DNA from: Alphaproteobacteria bacterium
GTDB lineage: Bacteria > Pseudomonadota > Alphaproteobacteria > Puniceispirillales > Puniceispirillaceae
Direction of reading: 5' to 3'
Assembly (NCBI GenBank): GCA_016780775.1
Contig: JADHLI010000009.1
Coordinates: forward strand, 1-64,000
Length of the DNA: 64,000 nucleotides
The translations under genes were made by a program, and so were the position numbers. The notes under the pieces are model-generated. The model searched no databases. It was not told where the DNA came from and worked only from the letters and a program-made list of their open reading frames with translations. Shown here in pieces: positions 36,190 to 44,224 of the stretch; positions within the stretch are counted from its first letter, which is position 1, and each line of letters begins with the position of its first letter.

Positions 36190-36642
36190 CTATATTTTTA
36201 AATAGCGGCGGTTAATCCATTCTGCATAGACTGCAGGTTTTTCCCTACCTTCTATTTCTATGCTGACTTCCCATAACAAGGTGACCTCCCCTGGTTTACG
36301 CACGTCCAGCGAGGATAAGGTGAAATGACCACGCACCCGTGAGCCTGCAGGAACAGGTGATAAAAAGCGTAATTTTTCAAACCCGTAATTTACAGACATT
36401 AAATGTCCATCCAGTTTGGGGATAACATCCCCGCCCATAGCCGGCAACAAGGCTAGCGTTAAAAATCCATGGGCGATAGTCGTGCCAAACGGGGTCTTGG
36501 CTGCCTTTTCTGGGTCTGTATGGATGAATTGCTCATCTTGTGCAACCACGGCAAATTGATTGATACGATCCTGATCTAATAGATACCAATTAGAACTTCC
36601 CATAAGGGTGCCTATTTTTTTGCGCAATGCTTCAATATTCAT
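36190..36642 (-). CDS. MaoC-family (R)-specific enoyl-CoA hydratase/dehydratase
   Basis: A 150-residue single hot-dog domain. The hydratase-2 motif is DEQFIHTDPEKAAKTPFGTTIAHGFLTL at residues 38-65, with the catalytic Asp and His present. The N-terminal SSNWYLLDQDRINQFA is typical of the NodN/MaoC group. Such proteins hydrate enoyl-CoAs with (R) stereochemistry. Its neighbours, a PaaG-like crotonase and an SDR, make a small acyl-CoA-modifying group, though the three are not in one operon. Confidence 0.88.
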   Translation of the reverse strand: MNIEALRKKIGTLMGSSNWYLLDQDRINQFAVVAQDEQFIHTDPEKAAKTPFGTTIAHGFLTLALLPAMGGDVIPKLDGHLMSVNYGFEKLRFLSPVPAGSRVRGHFTLSSLDVRKPGEVTLLWEVSIEIEGREKPAVYAEWINRRYLKI

Positions 36643-36789
36643 TAGTCTTTTTCTCCCTTTTATATGCCTGCCTCAGTTGCCAAGTTGATTGCCTTGCGGA
36701 AATGCGCTGGCTATAGGCATAATAGACACCATAAAAACATCGTGCCGCATCTTTTATTTTTAAATTTATGCCGTTGAGGATTCATATTC

Positions 36790-37575
36790 ATGCCGGATAA
36801 TTCAGCCACAGATTTTGCTCAAAAAAAAGTGATAATTACTGGCGGCTCTAGCGGGGTGGGTGCGGATATGGCCCATAGCTTTGCCAGCCGCGGCGCGGAG
36901 GTTTGGATTAGTGGGCGGCGGGAGCCGGCTTTGCAAGCGGTAGCCAGCCAGCACGCCTCTATCCATTATGTGGTTGCAGATATGGCAGATGAGCTTGGCG
37001 TTAGGACCCTATTTGATGCTGCCTCCGAAAACGGCTTGCCTGCTGATATTGTTATTGCCAATGCAGGTGTTGCAGATAGCGCTCCGCTCGAGAAAACATC
37101 TAGCCAGATGTGGGCAGATATTCTGGCGATTAATTTAACAGGGGTATTTTTCTGCCTGCGTGAAGGCTTGGCCCGCATGAAAGGAGCTTCTGTGCCTTCT
37201 GGCCGACTTATTGCTATCGCTTCAATGACAGGTAAGCGCAGCTATCCCTATATTTCAGCTTATTCAGCTAGCAAACATGGGGTGCTAGGGCTGGTTAAAT
37301 CTGCGGCATTGGAAACTGCAAGACTGGGCATTACCGTAAATGCGATTTGCCCTGGCTATCTAGATACAGAAATGACGCAAAGGTCGGTTGCTATGATCCA
37401 GAAAAAGACTGGCCTGAGTGCTGAAGCAGCAGAAGAGAAGCTAAAAATCTTCACCCCTCAACATCGCCTGTTTGATGCTGAGGAGGTTAGCGCAGCAGCG
37501 CTCTATCTGGCTAGCGATAGCGCGCGCGGCGTCAATGGCCAAGCTTTATCTGTTTGCGGCGGAGAAACGTGGTAG
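36790..37575 (+). CDS. Short-chain dehydrogenase/reductase
   Basis: A 261-residue classical SDR. Coenzyme motif ITGGSSGVGADMAHSF near residue 16, NAGVADSA near 90, and the catalytic Ser-Tyr-Lys in IASMTGKRSYPYISAYSASKHG near 145-165. NAICPGYLDTEMTQR near 185 is the usual post-catalytic loop. Its closest general resemblance is to 3-hydroxyacyl-CoA or 3-oxoacyl reductases, which suits the surrounding acyl-CoA genes. The substrate is not proven. Confidence 0.88.
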   Translation: MPDNSATDFAQKKVIITGGSSGVGADMAHSFASRGAEVWISGRREPALQAVASQHASIHYVVADMADELGVRTLFDAASENGLPADIVIANAGVADSAPLEKTSSQMWADILAINLTGVFFCLREGLARMKGASVPSGRLIAIASMTGKRSYPYISAYSASKHGVLGLVKSAALETARLGITVNAICPGYLDTEMTQRSVAMIQKKTGLSAEAAEEKLKIFTPQHRLFDAEEVSAAALYLASDSARGVNGQALSVCGGETW

Positions 37576-37602
37576 AAATCTTGCCCTGCTTTTTTTAAAA
37601 GG

Positions 37603-38046
37603 CTACCAGCTACCAGTATTGCTCATGGATAACCAAGGCTCTGCTGGTTCTAGCGCGTCACCGTCTTGCAACAGCTCTAGCGAGATGCCATCAGGGGAAC
37701 GCACAAAGGCCATATGTCCATCGCGTGGGGGACGATTGATAGTTATCCCTGCATCCATCAGACTCTGGCAGGTCTCATAAATGTTTTTCACCGTATAGGC
37801 AAGATGGCCAAAATTGCGGCCGCCGCCATAAGGCTCTTCATTATCCCAGTTATAGGTCAGCTCTAATTCTGGGGCTCGTTCTGCCTCTGATTGTGCCATA
37901 TCCTGATCTGCGACTAAAAAGATAAGTGTGAAACGCCCCGCTTCATTTTCCTTGCGCCGAACCTCTATCATGCCAAGCTTGCCCACAAAAAAATCTAATG
38001 CCGCATCAACATCTTGAACGCGGATCATGGTGTGTAGATATTTCAT
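37603..38046 (-). CDS. VOC-family protein, lactoylglutathione lyase-like
   Basis: A 147-residue glyoxalase I-type protein made of two beta-alpha-beta-beta-beta modules. The first metal ligand is His5 in [42 protein letters not shown] is diagnostic of the GloA family, with the second His, and [11 protein letters not shown] gives the final Glu. GloA isomerises the methylglyoxal-glutathione hemithioacetal to S-lactoylglutathione. The tail after residue 135 is slightly longer than usual. It converges with the SDR gene and is divergent from mmsA. Confidence 0.87.
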   Translation of the reverse strand: MKYLHTMIRVQDVDAALDFFVGKLGMIEVRRKENEAGRFTLIFLVADQDMAQSEAERAPELELTYNWDNEEPYGGGRNFGHLAYTVKNIYETCQSLMDAGITINRPPRDGHMAFVRSPDGISLELLQDGDALEPAEPWLSMSNTGSW

Positions 38047-38131
38047 AATATTTTCCTTAATTAATGCAGCCCAGTTTCACGATAATAGGTGAGATGTAAA
38101 TTGTTCCCCTAGCATAATCTGATTTAGGTGT

Positions 38132-38156
38132 TTTTGAAAATAGGACTTTTTCAAAA
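38132..38156. repeat. 9-bp dyad TTTTGAAAA/TTTTCAAAA with embedded direct repeat
   Basis: The arms at 38132-38140 and 38148-38156 are perfect reverse complements around a 7-base centre. Because each arm is nearly self-complementary, the same bases also read as a direct repeat TTTTT(G/C)AAAATAGG (38131-38144 and 38147-38160, 13 of 14 identical, 16-bp period). Confidence 0.7.
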
Positions 38157-38308
38157 TAGGGTATTCAAGAAATATCTTATTGAAAGAAGAGATAACGTTA
38201 TTTTGCCCTTTTTTATCTGGTTTAGTAAAGACTAGGCGTTGAACAGTAATTGACCATTGCTGGCTAGGCGATTATCGTTTGGGACACACAAATTTCTTTT
38301 TTCGAGGT

Positions 38309-38333
38309 TTGACAGGACATTCTTTCATCCTGT
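38309..38333 (+). promoter_or_regulatory. Candidate -35 box overlapped by an inverted repeat before mmsA
   Basis: TTGACA at 38309-38314 is a perfect sigma-70 type -35. ACAGGA (38312-38317) and TCCTGT (38328-38333) form a dyad across the spacer, placed so a bound dimer would cover the promoter. The -10 is poor (TTCTTACT region), so the assignment is tentative. Confidence 0.4.
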
Positions 38334-38366
38334 TCTTACTCGAGCTTTTGTTAACGAGGATAAAAC

Positions 38367-39863
38367 ATGACGGATACGGCTCTTCACTATATCGCGGGCA
38401 AGCAAACAAAGGGCGCATCAACAAGAATGCAGGATATCTATAACCCTGCTCTTGGTGAGAAAAAAGGCGAGGTCGTTATGGGAACGGCGAAGGATGTGGA
38501 TGCAGCTGTTGACGCTGCCAGAAAAGTGTTTCCATCCTGGGCAGCAACCCCGCCAGTGCGACGCGCACGGGTGATGTTCAAGTTTCTTGAGCTGGTACGC
38601 CGTGACAAAGAAAAGCTGGCTGAGGTCATCACCTCTGAGCATGGTAAGGTCTTTACAGATGCGTGTGGTGAGGTCGAGCGCGGAATTGAGGTTATTGAAT
38701 TTGCTTGCGGTATTCCAGCCTTGCTAAAGGGGGAGTATTCTGCCCAAGCATCAACAGGCATTGATAATTTTACCTTCCGGCAGCCGCTGGGCATTGTTTC
38801 GGGCATCACGCCATTTAACTTTCCGGTAATGGTGCCGATGTGGATGTTCCCGCTAGCCATCGCAACAGGCAATTGTTTCATTCTAAAACCTAGTCCAACT
38901 GACCCTACCGCATCGCTGATGATGGCAGATTTGCTAGCCGAAGCTGGTCTTCCAGAAGGCGTGTTTAGCGTCATACAGGGTGACAAGGAATCGGTGGATG
39001 CTATCTTGGAAAATCCGGCTATTTCTGCTGTATCGTTTGTCGGTTCTACCCCGATTGCGCATTATATTTATACCAAGGGCGCAGAGAACGGCAAGCGTGT
39101 GCAAGCGCTGGGCGGGGCCAAAAATCATATGATGGTGATGCCAGATGCAGATATGGACAAGACAGTAGATGCATTAATAGGCTCTGCATATGGCTCTGCT
39201 GGTGAGCGTTGTATGGCGATTTCTGTTGCTGTTCTGGTTGGGGATGTTGGCGATAAAATTGTCCCACAGCTGGCTGAGCGGGCAAAAGCCTTAAAGGTGA
39301 AAAACGGCATGGAGCTAGATGCCGAAATGGGCCCAATTGTTACTTCTGCTGCACATGAGCGCATCACCACCATGATCGAAAAAGGCGTCCAAGAAGGTGC
39401 TGAGCTTGTTGTAGATGGGCGCGGGTTATCTGTGCCGGGTCACAATCAAGGCTATTTTATGGGGGGCAGCTTATTTGATCATGTCACCCCAGAGATGTCG
39501 ATTTACCAAGAAGAGATCTTTGGCCCTGTATTGTCTTGTGTCAGGGTAGCCAACTCAGCAGAAGGCATTGAGATGATCAATAATCATCGCTATGGCAATG
39601 GCGTTTCTGTGTTTACCTCTGATGGGGATACTGCACGTGAGTTCTCGCGCCAAATACAGGTAGGTATGGTCGGTGTTAATGTGCCGATACCAGTGCCGAT
39701 GGCCTGGCATGGTTTTGGCGGTTGGAAGCAGTCTCTATTTGGCGATTTACATGCCTTTGGCAATGAAGCGGTGCAGTTTTATACCAAGCAGAAATCTGTA
39801 ATGCAGCGCTGGCCAGATTCGATTTCCAAAGGGGCAGAATTTGTTATCCCGCATACTAAGTAA
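38367..39863 (+). CDS. mmsA: CoA-acylating methylmalonate-semialdehyde dehydrogenase
   Basis: A 498-residue aldehyde dehydrogenase of the MmsA/IolA family. It makes propionyl-CoA or acetyl-CoA from methylmalonate or malonate semialdehyde, with CO2 release. The catalytic cysteine is in [17 protein letters not shown] near residue 283. [23 protein letters not shown] near 147 and the C-terminal [22 protein letters not shown] are family hallmarks. It can finish both valine and myo-inositol breakdown, so it may serve the iolD-iolE genes 34 kb upstream. It has a GAGGATAAA ribosome site, with cysQ 10 bp downstream. Confidence 0.95.
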   Translation: MTDTALHYIAGKQTKGASTRMQDIYNPALGEKKGEVVMGTAKDVDAAVDAARKVFPSWAATPPVRRARVMFKFLELVRRDKEKLAEVITSEHGKVFTDACGEVERGIEVIEFACGIPALLKGEYSAQASTGIDNFTFRQPLGIVSGITPFNFPVMVPMWMFPLAIATGNCFILKPSPTDPTASLMMADLLAEAGLPEGVFSVIQGDKESVDAILENPAISAVSFVGSTPIAHYIYTKGAENGKRVQALGGAKNHMMVMPDADMDKTVDALIGSAYGSAGERCMAISVAVLVGDVGDKIVPQLAERAKALKVKNGMELDAEMGPIVTSAAHERITTMIEKGVQEGAELVVDGRGLSVPGHNQGYFMGGSLFDHVTPEMSIYQEEIFGPVLSCVRVANSAEGIEMINNHRYGNGVSVFTSDGDTAREFSRQIQVGMVGVNVPIPVPMAWHGFGGWKQSLFGDLHAFGNEAVQFYTKQKSVMQRWPDSISKGAEFVIPHTK

Positions 39864-39873
39864 GAGAAGCTAG

Positions 39874-40659
39874 ATGGAAGGGATTGATCTTACCTGCCTG
39901 ATGCCGGCGATGCGGGAGGCGGGGGCAGCTATAATGCAGGTGAAATCTGCCGGTGTTACTGCTGATTATAAGGCAGATGCCTCACCTGTGACGGCAGCAG
40001 ATCATGCTAGCGAGGCGATATTAAAGGCAGCGCTTGCTGCGCATTTCCCAGATATTCCTGTTATCTCTGAAGAATATGCAGATAGCCACCTCTTGCGCCC
40101 TAGCGAATGTTATTTTCTGGTTGATCCGCTAGATGGCACAAGAGAGTTTTTGCGTGAGGATAGTAACGGTAATTTCACGGTTAATATTGGCTTTGTGCAA
40201 GGGGGTATTGCCTGTGGCGGGTTGATTTATGTTCCAGCTATGGACTGGCTGTGCTGGACAGATACAGATTTTAAAGCGCATCAGGAACGCGTTGGTCAGC
40301 AAAGCTCCCTCAAGATAAGAGATGTCCCGCAAGCAGGGGCGGCTGCACTGGCTAGCCGCTCGCACCGCGATGTGATGACAGATGCCTTTCTGCGTGCAGA
40401 AGATATTACTGATATTGTCTCGGCTGGCTCTTCACTAAAATTTTTACTTCTGGCTGAGGGAACGGCAGATATTTATCCTCGCTTTGGCCCTACCATGGAA
40501 TGGGATACCGCTGCGGGGGAGGCGATATTGCGCGCAGCTGGCGGTCATGTTCTTGCCAGCGATGGTATGCCCCATCGCTATGGCAAAAAGGGCTGGAGAA
40601 ATAGCGCTTTTATCGCGTGTGCAGGCTACCACCCAAGCTTCCCACTTCCTGATCTTTAA
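39874..40659 (+). CDS. cysQ: 3'(2'),5'-bisphosphate nucleotidase, CysQ type
   Basis: A 261-residue inositol-monophosphatase-fold enzyme. The metal motifs are ISEEYAD near residue 65, the signature FLVDPLDGTREFLRED near 85, and the C-terminal PTMEWDTAAGEAILRAAGG near 205. SAGSSLKFLLLAEG is typical of CysQ. It removes the 3' phosphate from PAP left by sulfate assimilation. It follows mmsA by 10 bp, an odd partner for an aldehyde dehydrogenase. Confidence 0.9.
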   Translation: MEGIDLTCLMPAMREAGAAIMQVKSAGVTADYKADASPVTAADHASEAILKAALAAHFPDIPVISEEYADSHLLRPSECYFLVDPLDGTREFLREDSNGNFTVNIGFVQGGIACGGLIYVPAMDWLCWTDTDFKAHQERVGQQSSLKIRDVPQAGAAALASRSHRDVMTDAFLRAEDITDIVSAGSSLKFLLLAEGTADIYPRFGPTMEWDTAAGEAILRAAGGHVLASDGMPHRYGKKGWRNSAFIACAGYHPSFPLPDL

Positions 40660-40775
40660 AAAATAAGCTTTCCTATTTTAGATGATTTTTGTTGTCAGCG
40701 ATGGCTGTTTTGTGATGCAAATAATAAGCATTATAAAAAAGCTTGGGGATAAAAATCACCTGAAGGAGGGAATAG

Positions 40776-41885
40776 ATGAAAACCAGAGCCGCTATTGCGT
40801 TTGAAGCTGGCAAGCCGCTTGAAATTGTTGAGCTGGATCTTGAAGGGCCAAAACAAGGCGAAGTTCTTGTTGAAATCATGGCGACGGGCATTTGCCATAC
40901 AGATGAGTTTACGCTCTCAGGCGCTGACCCTGAAGGTCTGTTCCCAGCTATTTTAGGCCATGAAGGAGCTGGTATTGTGCGTGAGGTTGGCGCAGGCGTT
41001 ACCTCTCTTGTTGAGGGCGACCATGTTATACCTCTTTACACACCAGAATGCCGTGAATGCGATTATTGTCTGCATCCCAAAACTAATCTTTGTCAGGCTA
41101 TACGGACCACACAAGGTCAGGGGCTGATGCCAGATGGCACCTCGCGCTTTTCCTATAAAGGGCAAGCAGTGCATCATTATATGGGCACGTCCACTTTCTC
41201 AAACTTTACAGTTTTGCCTGAAATAGCGCTTGCTAAGGTGAGCAAAGAGGCTCCATTTGATAAGATTTGCTATATCGGTTGCGGCGTGACCACAGGTATT
41301 GGTGCGGTTATCAATACTGCCAAAGCTGAGGCTGGATGCCGGGCAGTTGTTTTTGGTTTAGGCGGGATTGGGCTGAATGTAATTCAGGGTCTGCGCATGA
41401 TAGGCGCTAGTCAAATTGTTGGTGTAGATTTAAATGATGACAAGGAAAGTTGGGGTCGCCAATTTGGTATGACTGATTTTGTAAATCCTGCGAAAGTTTC
41501 TGGCGATCTAACTAACCATCTGGTAACCCTCACCGACGGCGGCGCTGATTACAGCTTTGAATGTATTGGTAATACAGATGTGATGCGTGTGGCTCTGGAA
41601 TGTGCCCATAAGGGGTGGGGCGAATCCATCATCATTGGTGTAGCTGGAGCTGGCAAAGAGATTAGCACACGTCCGTTTCAGCTGGTAACAGGCCGGTCAT
41701 GGCGTGGTACAGCTTTTGGCGGGGCAAGAGGGCGCACGGATGTGCCCAAGATTGTTGATTGGTATATGGATGGTCGCATTGAAATTGACCCGATGATCAC
41801 CCACACCCTGTCTTTGGAAGATATTAATAAAGGCTTTGATTTGATGCATGAGGGCAGTTCTATCCGTTCTGTAGTCGTGTTCTAA
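40776..41885 (+). CDS. frmA: S-(hydroxymethyl)glutathione dehydrogenase / class III alcohol dehydrogenase
   Basis: A 369-residue zinc alcohol dehydrogenase that oxidises the formaldehyde-glutathione adduct. Catalytic zinc ligands lie in [12 protein letters not shown] and GHEGAG, structural zinc in [17 protein letters not shown]. The NAD motif is [14 protein letters not shown] near residue 190, and [19 protein letters not shown] is typical of class III. The start follows GAAGGAGGG, a very strong ribosome site. The usual S-formylglutathione hydrolase gene is not next to it. Confidence 0.94.
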   Translation: MKTRAAIAFEAGKPLEIVELDLEGPKQGEVLVEIMATGICHTDEFTLSGADPEGLFPAILGHEGAGIVREVGAGVTSLVEGDHVIPLYTPECRECDYCLHPKTNLCQAIRTTQGQGLMPDGTSRFSYKGQAVHHYMGTSTFSNFTVLPEIALAKVSKEAPFDKICYIGCGVTTGIGAVINTAKAEAGCRAVVFGLGGIGLNVIQGLRMIGASQIVGVDLNDDKESWGRQFGMTDFVNPAKVSGDLTNHLVTLTDGGADYSFECIGNTDVMRVALECAHKGWGESIIIGVAGAGKEISTRPFQLVTGRSWRGTAFGGARGRTDVPKIVDWYMDGRIEIDPMITHTLSLEDINKGFDLMHEGSSIRSVVVF

Positions 41886-41925
41886 TAAACGTTGTGTAAG
41901 TAAATAGACGGATTGGAAAAGGCTC

Positions 41926-43176
41926 ATGCAAGAAGATTTGCCAATGGATGTAGTGGCCTGCCTTGCAGCAATTGATCGTACAGACGCAGATATAAAAGCA
42001 TGGGCTGTTATTGACAAGCAGGCAGCATCTAGCGGCTCTGATATGCTTTCTGGCCCGCTTTCTGGCCCACTTTATGGCCCGCTTTATGGAATGGTAGTCG
42101 GGATAAAGGATATCATTGATGTCGCTGGCATGCCCTGTTGCTACGGCTCTCCTATATTTGCTGGGCGTATTGCAGAGACAGATGCCGAACTGGTTGCAGG
42201 TTTGCGCGCAGCAGGGGCGATAATTCTTGGCAAAACAGTTACCACTGAATTTGCTTTTATGCAGAAAAGCATCACGCGCAATCCTCATAATCTTGCGCAT
42301 TCTCCGGGCGGTTCTTCATCTGGTTCTGCAGCAGCAGTTGCAGCTGGGCAAATTGATTTGGCTATCGGTACACAAACAGGCGGGTCGGTTATCCGTCCAG
42401 CCTCTTATTGCGGTGTGCATGCGCTAAAACCCACCAGAGGGACAATAAGCCGAGAAGGGGTTTTGCAAACGTCGCAAACGCTTGATCAGGTGGGTATCTT
42501 CGCGCGTGATTTAAATTATCTGGCCAGATTGGGTAGTGTGGTTACCCGCCAGCCTGATCTTGAAGATGGGCTTACTAGGCTACCTGCCTCACCGCCAAAA
42601 CTTCTTTATTTGGATGGGTTGTATGGCGCACGCGTAGATGGCTATGTGCATGAAGGTTTGCAAAAAATAGCGGCCGCGCTGCCAGAGCATATAGACATCC
42701 TGCCTGCCCCAGAGGCAGAGATTGCGCGATATTTAGATACCCATAAAGTCATCTATGACTTTGAGATTTGCCAGAATATTGGCCCGCTTATGAAAAGCCA
42801 TGAACGTCAAATGAGTTCAGAAATTCTGGCGGCGATCAAACGTGGGCAAAAAGTGAGTATAACAGATTATGATAAGGCTCTTGATGAGCGTGAAGAAGCA
42901 GCAGCGTTTTTTGAGGGGCTATTGGCTGGATATGACGGGCTTTTAAGTGCCTCAGCGACAGGGGAAGCGCCCATTTTTGACGAAGGTACAGGCGATTCTA
43001 TCTGTAATTGTTTATGGAGCCTGACTGGCTATCCTTGCATTAGCCTGCCTATTTCGGGGCATTTTCAAATATCGGGTCCAAATGGGTTGGGCGTTGGTGT
43101 CCAGCTAACCGCTACCACAGGACGGGACAGCGCCTTATTGGGGCTTGCCCGCTGGCTAGAGACCAGATTAGGCTGA
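41926..43176 (+). CDS. Amidase signature family protein with an expanded PL(Y/S)G loop
   Basis: A 416-residue amidase-signature enzyme. The triad is Lys in VVGIKDIIDVAG near residue 60, then SPGGSSSGSAAAVAAG and GTQTGGSVIRPASYCGVHALKPT near 127-168. Just before the lysine strand the common GPLYG motif is tandemly duplicated (SGPLSGPLYGPLYG), encoded by 12-bp repeats. The substrate is unknown. It lies 58 bp before the M19-like gene and may be the first gene of that unit. Confidence 0.88.
   Translation: MQEDLPMDVVACLAAIDRTDADIKAWAVIDKQAASSGSDMLSGPLSGPLYGPLYGMVVGIKDIIDVAGMPCCYGSPIFAGRIAETDAELVAGLRAAGAIILGKTVTTEFAFMQKSITRNPHNLAHSPGGSSSGSAAAVAAGQIDLAIGTQTGGSVIRPASYCGVHALKPTRGTISREGVLQTSQTLDQVGIFARDLNYLARLGSVVTRQPDLEDGLTRLPASPPKLLYLDGLYGARVDGYVHEGLQKIAAALPEHIDILPAPEAEIARYLDTHKVIYDFEICQNIGPLMKSHERQMSSEILAAIKRGQKVSITDYDKALDEREEAAAFFEGLLAGYDGLLSASATGEAPIFDEGTGDSICNCLWSLTGYPCISLPISGHFQISGPNGLGVGVQLTATTGRDSALLGLARWLETRLG
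42049..42090 (+). repeat. 12-bp in-frame tandem repeat inside the second amidase gene
   Basis: Units TCTGGCCCGCTT (42049-42060), TCTGGCCCACTT (42061-42072), TATGGCCCGCTT (42073-42084) and a partial TATGGA follow each other in frame from codon 42. They encode SGPL-SGPL-YGPL-YG. The amplified motif is the conserved GPLYG segment itself. Confidence 0.9.
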
Positions 43177-43234
43177 TAGTAGTTTTTTGCTGGTACTAGT
43201 CCAGTAGGCTGGAAGTTTAAGGATATCGCGCATT

Positions 43235-44224
43235 ATGGCTCAGGCTCCGCTTTATATCGATAATCTACAATATGCTAACTGGTCGCCAGACTTGTTTGAT
43301 GAAATGGCACAAGCCCATCTTGCTGCGGTGCATGTCACAATTTGTTATCATGAAAATTTTCGCCAGACGGTAGAAAATATGATTAGCTGGAACCGTTATA
43401 TCGAAGCGCATCCAAACAGGTTGATGTTTGGACGCACAGGTGATGATGTGCGCGCGGCGCATGCTAGCGGCCGCACAGCAATTTTTTATGGCTTTCAAAA
43501 TTGTGCGCCAATGGAAGACGATATCGGGCTTATTGAAATTCTTCATCAGCTTGGCGGACGTTTTATGCAGCTGACCTATAATAACCAGTCATTATTGGCA
43601 ACTGGCTGTTATGAGGCTGAGGATTCAGGGCTAACGCGCTTTGGCCGGCAAGCGATTAAGGAGATGAACCGGGTTGGGCTGGTCATTGATATGAGCCATT
43701 CTGCAGAACGGTCTAGCTTAGAAGCGATAGAGGCTTCTGAGCGCCCAATATCTATTACTCACGCCAATCCTGACTGGTGGCATCCAGCACGTCGTAATAA
43801 ATCGCACGCCTTGATAGAGGCGCTGACCCAAAGCGGCGGGATGATCGGTTTTTCTTTATACCCGCATCATCTAAAAGATGGCAGTGACTGCACCTTAGAG
43901 AGCTTTTGCCAGATGATAGCAGATGCGGCAGAACGTTATGGCGTTTCTGCTTTGGGGATTGGTTCTGATCTATGTCAGAACCAGCCAGATAGTGTGGTGG
44001 AATGGATGCGAAATGGTCGCTGGTCGCGGGAGACTGATTTTGGCGAAGGCAGTGCAGCTAATCCTGGTTTTCCTGACCAGCCTGCATGGTTTCAAGGCAT
44101 AAGGGACTTTCCTAATCTAGCAAAAGGCTTGCGCGATATCGGCTTTGCCCAAGAAGAGGTAGACGCTATAATGGGCGGGAACTGGCTAGGTTTTTATGAC
44201 CGGAATTTTGGTGGGCAGAGCTAG
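43235..44224 (+). CDS. Peptidase M19 (membrane dipeptidase)-like protein with metal ligands missing
   Basis: A 329-residue TIM-barrel protein of the renal dipeptidase family. The second half keeps the family motifs LVIDMSHSAERSSLEA, PISITHANP and GIGSDL, which carry two zinc His and the Asp. The N-terminal DGHxD is replaced by DNLQY (residues 9-13), and the bridging Glu of the GxEG motif is Gln88 (GFQN). It therefore cannot hold the standard binuclear zinc centre and is unlikely to be a normal dipeptidase. It directly abuts the 575-aa gene (no intergenic base). Confidence 0.82.
   Translation: MAQAPLYIDNLQYANWSPDLFDEMAQAHLAAVHVTICYHENFRQTVENMISWNRYIEAHPNRLMFGRTGDDVRAAHASGRTAIFYGFQNCAPMEDDIGLIEILHQLGGRFMQLTYNNQSLLATGCYEAEDSGLTRFGRQAIKEMNRVGLVIDMSHSAERSSLEAIEASERPISITHANPDWWHPARRNKSHALIEALTQSGGMIGFSLYPHHLKDGSDCTLESFCQMIADAAERYGVSALGIGSDLCQNQPDSVVEWMRNGRWSRETDFGEGSAANPGFPDQPAWFQGIRDFPNLAKGLRDIGFAQEEVDAIMGGNWLGFYDRNFGGQS

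Larger units (their letters stand above)
38047..38366. promoter_or_regulatory. 320-bp divergent control region between the VOC gene and mmsA
   Basis: No ORF of note. It holds three symmetrical elements in order: TTTTGAAAA-TAGGACT-TTTTCAAAA (38132-38156), the palindrome ATAACGTTAT (38192-38201), and ACAGGA-10-TCCTGT (38312-38333), which overlaps a perfect TTGACA (38309-38314) about 50 bp before mmsA. Such density of dyads in an otherwise compact region suggests more than one regulator. Confidence 0.5.

Noticed and set aside
37568-37625. Possible terminator between the SDR and VOC genes (GGTAG...CTACC with a T-run)
   Set aside because: The arms are only 5 bp with a very long loop, and the T-run lies inside the loop, so no convincing terminator geometry exists.
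38438-38986. 182-aa minus-strand ORF inside mmsA
   Set aside because: It is antisense to mmsA, has no motif and lacks a ribosome site.
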